A DNA stretch of 14,134 nucleotides from Verrucomicrobiota bacterium (GTDB lineage: Bacteria; Verrucomicrobiota; Verrucomicrobiia; Opitutales; UBA953). The stretch's first letter is position 1; every line of letters starts with the position of its first letter. Made by a program: the position numbers and the translations under genes. Shown piece after piece: positions 7,274-14,134 of this stretch. The stretch covers positions 1 through 14,134 of the forward strand of contig RFQN01000017.1 in the NCBI GenBank assembly GCA_009924965.1, read 5' to 3'. A model generated the notes under the pieces. It saw only the letters and a list, made by a program, of their open reading frames with translations, was not told the DNA's origin and did not search any database.

Positions 7274-8545
7274 TTATTGGCTGGCGGCGGGAGCGTTCAT
7301 GGGCGCATCCCAATCGTAGCTGGGCCGGGTACGGCCGTCCTGGAAGCGGACACCCTGCGGACTCCATCGAAGGCCGACGGCCTTATCCGTGCCTTGGCAG
7401 GAGAGACGGACGATGCCGTAGTCTGCGAGGGGCTTTACTTCCCCTGGTTCGCTCACGCCATTGCCATTGGCGTCGACCCAGAGGGCGAGGCCGCTGAGTT
7501 CCGCGCCTTCGAGGACGCCATCGCCGTTGGCGTCGAGGGAGCCCAGCGCCTGATACCCGTCGCGCCAAAAGATCCAGAAGGTCACGTTGCCAAATAGTTG
7601 TAGGCCCGAGGTGATTTCTCCGGTCTGCTTTCCGTCGAAGACCAGCCAGGCGGCCTTGGGCGTGGTCCAGCCCCAGTGTCGGCGCATGCCGGAACCATCG
7701 AGGTCGAAGGCGACTTGGGCTTGGGGGTCGACGAGCTTTTCAAAGGGCTCGTCGCCGAGCGGAATCAGGATCGGCGTGACCGCACGCCGCGTGCGCTGCA
7801 GCCGTGTCCGGCAAGCTTTCAGGAGTTGGATCTCCTCTCGGTCCTTTTGCTGATCCAGCAAGTTCAGCAGGTAGCCGATGCATTCCTCGCTGAAGCATAT
7901 CCCTGAATCGAGGTGTTCGCGTTCCGATGCATTGGGTGCAGGCGGTGCCTTGACTTCGTAGCGGGCGCCTTTCATCCAGTCTTCGACCTTGAATTGACGG
8001 GTGAATTCCTGATTCCAAGCGACGGCTAGGGCCTCCCGGTAGGCTGCGATCGCCTCACTCCGCCGGCCGGCCTTATCGAGGCACCAGGCATACCCAAGGA
8101 GAGTGGGGCGGACGAGCCAATGCACTTGGTCAGGCTTGGACGAGCGTTTCATCGCGGCTTGAGCCACCTCGTAATGCCAGATGGCTTTGCCGAGTTGTTT
8201 GGAGTCAAAGTCCTTAGCCGGCATGACCGCAGGATAGCCGGCGCCCCTGTTTTCTGGCAGGCCGTTGTCGCTGCCCGGAGGGCTGAACTCGACGACGCCG
8301 TCCCTGTCCCGGTTTTGCGGTGCATTGATGACCTTCAAGGTTGTGGTTCCCGTGGTGGCCGCCATCGCGTACACGCGCGCTAACTGGTAGTGAAGCTCGA
8401 GGTCGTCTGGGGTGGCGCGGAGCCTCTTCTCCAGGTTTTCGATGACGCGCGTCACCGGAACTTTTTCCACCTCATTAGTGATGTAAAGGGCTTGGGCGGC
8501 CGGAGCTAGCCAGAGCGACAGGAGGGCGAGGAGGGCGATTCGCAT
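7274..8545 (-). CDS. Secreted TPR-like protein with C-terminal EF-hand (RTX-associated type) domain
   Basis: The 423-residue protein has a signal peptide (MRIALLALLSLWLAPAAQA). The start at 8545 is set by an AAGGA seven bases upstream; a GTG at 8551 has no proper spacing. Two TPR-like helical pairs are visible, at about 35-63 and 147-176 (GYAWCLDKAGRRSEAIAAYR). From about 278 to 385 comes a domain like that found near calcium-binding sites of RTX-type and other exported proteins: a FDLDGSG start, WGW, LQLFG (315-319), then two good EF-hand loops, DANGDGVLEGAE (338-349) and DANGNGVSEPGE (358-369). A further loop expected at 304-315 is degenerate (Lys306, Thr308, Leu315 at ligand positions). 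Calcium binding outside the cytoplasm is likely; the partner bound by the TPRs is unknown. It is the first gene of the minus-strand run, preceded by a hairpin. Confidence 0.83.
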   Translation of the reverse strand: MRIALLALLSLWLAPAAQALYITNEVEKVPVTRVIENLEKRLRATPDDLELHYQLARVYAMAATTGTTTLKVINAPQNRDRDGVVEFSPPGSDNGLPENRGAGYPAVMPAKDFDSKQLGKAIWHYEVAQAAMKRSSKPDQVHWLVRPTLLGYAWCLDKAGRRSEAIAAYREALAVAWNQEFTRQFKVEDWMKGARYEVKAPPAPNASEREHLDSGICFSEECIGYLLNLLDQQKDREEIQLLKACRTRLQRTRRAVTPILIPLGDEPFEKLVDPQAQVAFDLDGSGMRRHWGWTTPKAAWLVFDGKQTGEITSGLQLFGNVTFWIFWRDGYQALGSLDANGDGVLEGAELSGLALWVDANGNGVSEPGEVKPLADYGIVRLSCQGTDKAVGLRWSPQGVRFQDGRTRPSYDWDAPMNAPAASQ

Positions 8546-8552
8546 GGCCACA

Positions 8553-8557
8553 TCCTT
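8553..8557 (-). promoter_or_regulatory. Ribosome binding site deciding the TPR/EF-hand start
   Basis: AAGGA (within GGGAAGGA, 8560-8553) lies seven bases before the ATG at 8545 but only one base before the alternative GTG at 8551. The spacing decides for the ATG. It directly follows a perfect hairpin at 8561-8580. This is among the clearest Shine-Dalgarno sequences in the window; several neighbours lack one. Confidence 0.65.
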
Positions 8558-8560
8558 CCC

Positions 8561-8580
8561 TTGAACCCCTGTGGGTTCAA
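8561..8580 (-). promoter_or_regulatory. Hairpin abutting the ribosome binding site
   Basis: On the transcribed strand TTGAACCC, a four-base loop ACAG and GGGTTCAA form a perfect 8-bp stem. The stem's last base is immediately followed by the GGGAAGGA ribosome binding region of the TPR/EF-hand gene. It has no T-run, so it is not a terminator. It could be a 5'-leader structure that affects translation or mRNA stability, or a DNA operator with two 8-bp half-sites. No known riboswitch or regulator motif is recognised. Confidence 0.5.
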
Positions 8581-8608
8581 CCTTTTGTATCCAAGTCCTG
8601 CTGACCGC

Positions 8609-8758
8609 TCAGAGCCCGAACCGGTTGAAGTCCCGCTGGGCGCGACCGGCAAGGCCACGGACGTGGACCTGGATGGCTCGTTTACGCGCGGCGACCATGA
8701 GTTCGCGGAGGGCCTGGGCGTAGGAGGTGTCGATGAAGAGGGTGTTCTCGAAATCTAC
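8609..8758 (-). pseudogene. Start-less fragment resembling the C-terminal half of a STAS domain
   Basis: A 49-codon frame ending in TGA (8611-8609) reads VDFENTLFIDTSYAQALREL (1-20), then MVAARKR (21-27), with GLAGRAQRDFNRFGL at 35-49. Nearly every third position is G or C, which is strong evidence that the stretch is or was coding. The pattern VDF...FIDTS...ALREL..AAR...I.V.V.GL..R..R.F.RFGL matches the second half of STAS domains (SpoIIAA-like anti-sigma antagonists), with Thr11/Ser12 at the usual phosphorylated position. No ATG, GTG or TTG precedes it in frame: upstream codons run straight into the T-tract of the gltD terminator. A 29-residue product from the internal ATG (8698) is possible but would be no domain. 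Most simply it is the remnant of a gene whose first half was deleted. The STAS assignment is by eye. Confidence 0.5.
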
Positions 8759-8795
8759 GGAGAAACAAAAAACCCGGCTCGGATGAGCCGGGTTT
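8759..8795 (-). terminator. Intrinsic terminator of gltBD
   Basis: Read on the minus strand, AAACCCGGCTC (8795-8785), loop ATCC (8784-8781) and GAGCCGGGTTT (8780-8770) give a perfect 11-bp stem, followed by a T-rich tract (TTTGTTTCT) ending near 8760. The stem starts 26 bases after the gltD stop. On the plus strand only three T residues follow, so it acts mainly on minus-strand transcripts, ending the gltB-gltD mRNA before the downstream five-gene run. Confidence 0.93.
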
Positions 8796-8821
8796 CGTGC
8801 CGCAAGGAAGCGCCGCGCCGG

Positions 8822-10306
8822 TTAAGGCAGCTCGCTCTTCCCCATCAGGAACTTGTCGCACTCGCGAGCCACGCCGCGGCCTTCGTTGAAGGCCCAGACG
8901 ACGAGGGACTGGCCGCGACGGCAGTCGCCGGCGGCGAAGACGCCGGGGACGTTGGTCACGTACTTCTCGTGGTCGGCCTTGATGTTGGTGCGCGCGTCGC
9001 GCTCGAGGCCAAAGGCTTCGAGGAGCGGCTGCTCCGGACCGACGAAGCCCATGGCGAGGAGCACCAGCTGAGCCGGGCGGACCTTCTCGGTGCCGGGGAC
9101 GTTGACGGGGATGAACTGACCCTTGTCGTTCCTCTCCCATTTGACCTCGACGGTGTGGACTTCCTTGAGGTTGCCCTGTTCGTCGGCGACGAACTTGGTC
9201 GCGGTGGTGAGGTAGACGCGAGGATCGGAGCCGAACTTGGCCGCCGCTTCTTCCTGACCGTAGTCGACCTTGTGGGTCTTCGGCCATTCCGGCCAGGGGT
9301 TGTCCTTGCCGCGGGTGGCGGGGGCCTTGGGCATGATCTCGAGCTGGATGACGGACTTGCAGCCGTGACGGAGCGAAGTGCCCACGCAGTCGGTACCGGT
9401 GTCGCCGCCGCCGATGATCACGACATCCTTCCCCTTGGCGGAGATGGACGCGTCGGGGTTCTTGCCGTCGAGGAGGTTCTTGGTGTTGGCGTGGAGGAAC
9501 TCCATCGCGAGGTGGATGCCCTTGGCCTCGCGGCCCGGGGTGGTGAGGTCGCGGCCCTTGGTCGCGCCGACGCAGAGCACCACGGCGTCGAAGTCCTTGC
9601 GGAGCTGCTCGACCTTGATGTCTTCGCCGACCTTGACGCCGCACTTGAACTGCACGCCCTCGTCTTCGAGGAGCTTGATGCGGCGGAGGACGACTTCCTT
9701 CTTGTCCAACTTCATGTTCGGGATGCCGTACATGAGCAGGCCGCCGGGGCGGTCGGAGCGTTCGAAGACGGTGACGTTATGGCCGGCGTAGTTGAGCTGC
9801 GCGGCGGCGCTGAGGCCGGCGGGGCCGGAGCCGATGACGGCGACCTTCTTGCCGGTGCGCTTCTCGGGCGGGCGGGGGAGGACCCAGCCGCTGTCCCAAC
9901 CCTTGTCGACGATGGAGACTTCGATGTTCTTGATCGTCACCGCAGGGCGGTTCATGCCGAGCACGCAGGAGCCTTCGCACGGGGCGGGGCAGACGCGGCC
10001 GGTGAACTCAGGGAAGTTGTTCGTCTTATGGAGGCGTTCCAGCGCTTCGCGCCAGAGCCCGCGGTAGACGAGGTCGTTCCATTCCGGGATGAGGTTGTTG
10101 ATCGGGCAGCCGCTGGCCATGCCGCTGATCAGCTTGCCGGTGTGGCAGAACGGCACGCCGCAGTCCATGCAGCGGGCGCCCTGGGTGCGGAGCTTCTCGT
10201 CGGAGTGGTGATGGTGGATCTCCTTCCAGTCGCCGATGCGGGTGAGCGCATCACGGTCGGTCGGCAGTTCGCGTTGGAATTCGATGAATCCGGTAGGTTT
10301 TCCCAT
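8822..10306 (-). CDS. gltD: Glutamate synthase (NADPH-type) small subunit
   Basis: This flavoprotein oxidises NADPH (or NADH) and passes electrons through FAD and iron-sulfur clusters to the large subunit, which makes glutamate from 2-oxoglutarate and glutamine. The 494 residues fit the family (470-500). The N-terminal cluster cysteines are in GARCMDCGVPFC (43-54), GCP (66-68) and CPAPCEGSC (106-114). The FAD-binding GSGPAG is at 159-164, the NAD(P)-binding GGGDTGTD at 299-306, and the closing flavin motif GVFAAGDCRRGQS at 455-467. The start ATG at 10306 gives the standard MGKPTGFIEF opening. Four consecutive histidines at 31-34, just before the first cysteine group, are unusual at this place. 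It follows gltB by 41 bp on the same strand and is followed by a strong terminator, so it is the last gene of gltBD. Confidence 0.97.
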   Translation of the reverse strand: MGKPTGFIEFQRELPTDRDALTRIGDWKEIHHHHSDEKLRTQGARCMDCGVPFCHTGKLISGMASGCPINNLIPEWNDLVYRGLWREALERLHKTNNFPEFTGRVCPAPCEGSCVLGMNRPAVTIKNIEVSIVDKGWDSGWVLPRPPEKRTGKKVAVIGSGPAGLSAAAQLNYAGHNVTVFERSDRPGGLLMYGIPNMKLDKKEVVLRRIKLLEDEGVQFKCGVKVGEDIKVEQLRKDFDAVVLCVGATKGRDLTTPGREAKGIHLAMEFLHANTKNLLDGKNPDASISAKGKDVVIIGGGDTGTDCVGTSLRHGCKSVIQLEIMPKAPATRGKDNPWPEWPKTHKVDYGQEEAAAKFGSDPRVYLTTATKFVADEQGNLKEVHTVEVKWERNDKGQFIPVNVPGTEKVRPAQLVLLAMGFVGPEQPLLEAFGLERDARTNIKADHEKYVTNVPGVFAAGDCRRGQSLVVWAFNEGRGVARECDKFLMGKSELP

Positions 10307-10347
10307 GATCGGTGAAGTGAGGTGTGCGGTTGTGTAACCAGGGTGGC

Positions 10348-14134
<3,787 letters not shown>

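Noticed and set aside
8561..8580. GGGTTCAA as a tRNA T-arm
   Set aside because: No acceptor, D or anticodon arms fit around it on either strand; the copy is better explained as one side of a simple hairpin.
8767..8775. T TTT TTG in the terminator tract as a -1 frameshift site feeding the STAS-like frame
   Set aside because: No translated frame enters it: gltD stops at 8822 and ribosomes would not reach this point.
8561..10315. Plus-strand open frame of 584 codons opposite gltD
   Set aside because: gltD is unmistakable on the other strand; the antisense product is an acidic, Val/Ala/Asp-rich shadow with no motif.
10307..10347. GGTT-GTGT-AACC in the gltB-gltD gap as a terminator or attenuator
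   Set aside because: A four-base-pair stem without a T-run is too weak and common to call.

Overview
The window is GC-rich (by eye roughly 60-65% G+C), gene-dense bacterial chromosome with no mobile element, CRISPR array, rRNA or tRNA visible. Protein styles (a secreted GH71/99-like protein, a secreted transglutaminase-like protein, a secreted TPR/EF-hand protein, a divergent DEYQ-box helicase and a divergent phosphoenolpyruvate carboxylase) suggest a member of the Verrucomicrobiota/Planctomycetota side of the tree, perhaps Opitutales-like. This is inferred from general resemblance only; there is no marker gene to prove it.

Layout. At the left edge the first 148 codons of a superfamily 2 helicase run leftwards off the window (1-446, minus). 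Across a 96-bp divergent spacer, ppc (phosphoenolpyruvate carboxylase, 543-3290, plus) is the only plus-strand gene. It meets, tail to tail with 4 bp between stop codons, a run of five minus-strand genes. In transcription order these are a secreted TPR/EF-hand protein (8545-7274), an inositol-monophosphatase-family phosphatase (7143-6394), a secreted transglutaminase-like protein (6352-5048), a small four-helix membrane protein (5007-4528) and a secreted GH71/99-like protein (4518-3295). Gaps of 130, 41, 40 and 9 bp are compatible with one operon or two overlapping transcription units. Upstream of this run is a 276-bp non-genic stretch. It holds a strong gltD terminator, a 49-codon start-less fragment resembling the C-terminal half of a STAS domain, and a perfect hairpin directly before the ribosome binding site of the first operon gene. 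The right third is the gltB-gltD operon (minus), encoding the large and small subunits of NADPH-type glutamate synthase; gltB lacks its N-terminus because the window ends.

How the genes work together. GltB and GltD form one enzyme of ammonia assimilation, and Ppc replenishes oxaloacetate; both are central metabolism. The five-gene minus-strand run is less clear: three products carry signal peptides and one is a membrane protein, so it looks like an envelope or periplasmic module rather than a known pathway. Nothing here is convincingly a new defence or mobile system. The most unusual items are the STAS-like gene remnant beside the glt terminator, the RTX-type EF-hand domain joined to TPR-like helices, and the apparent loss of two aspartate-site residues in PEP carboxylase.
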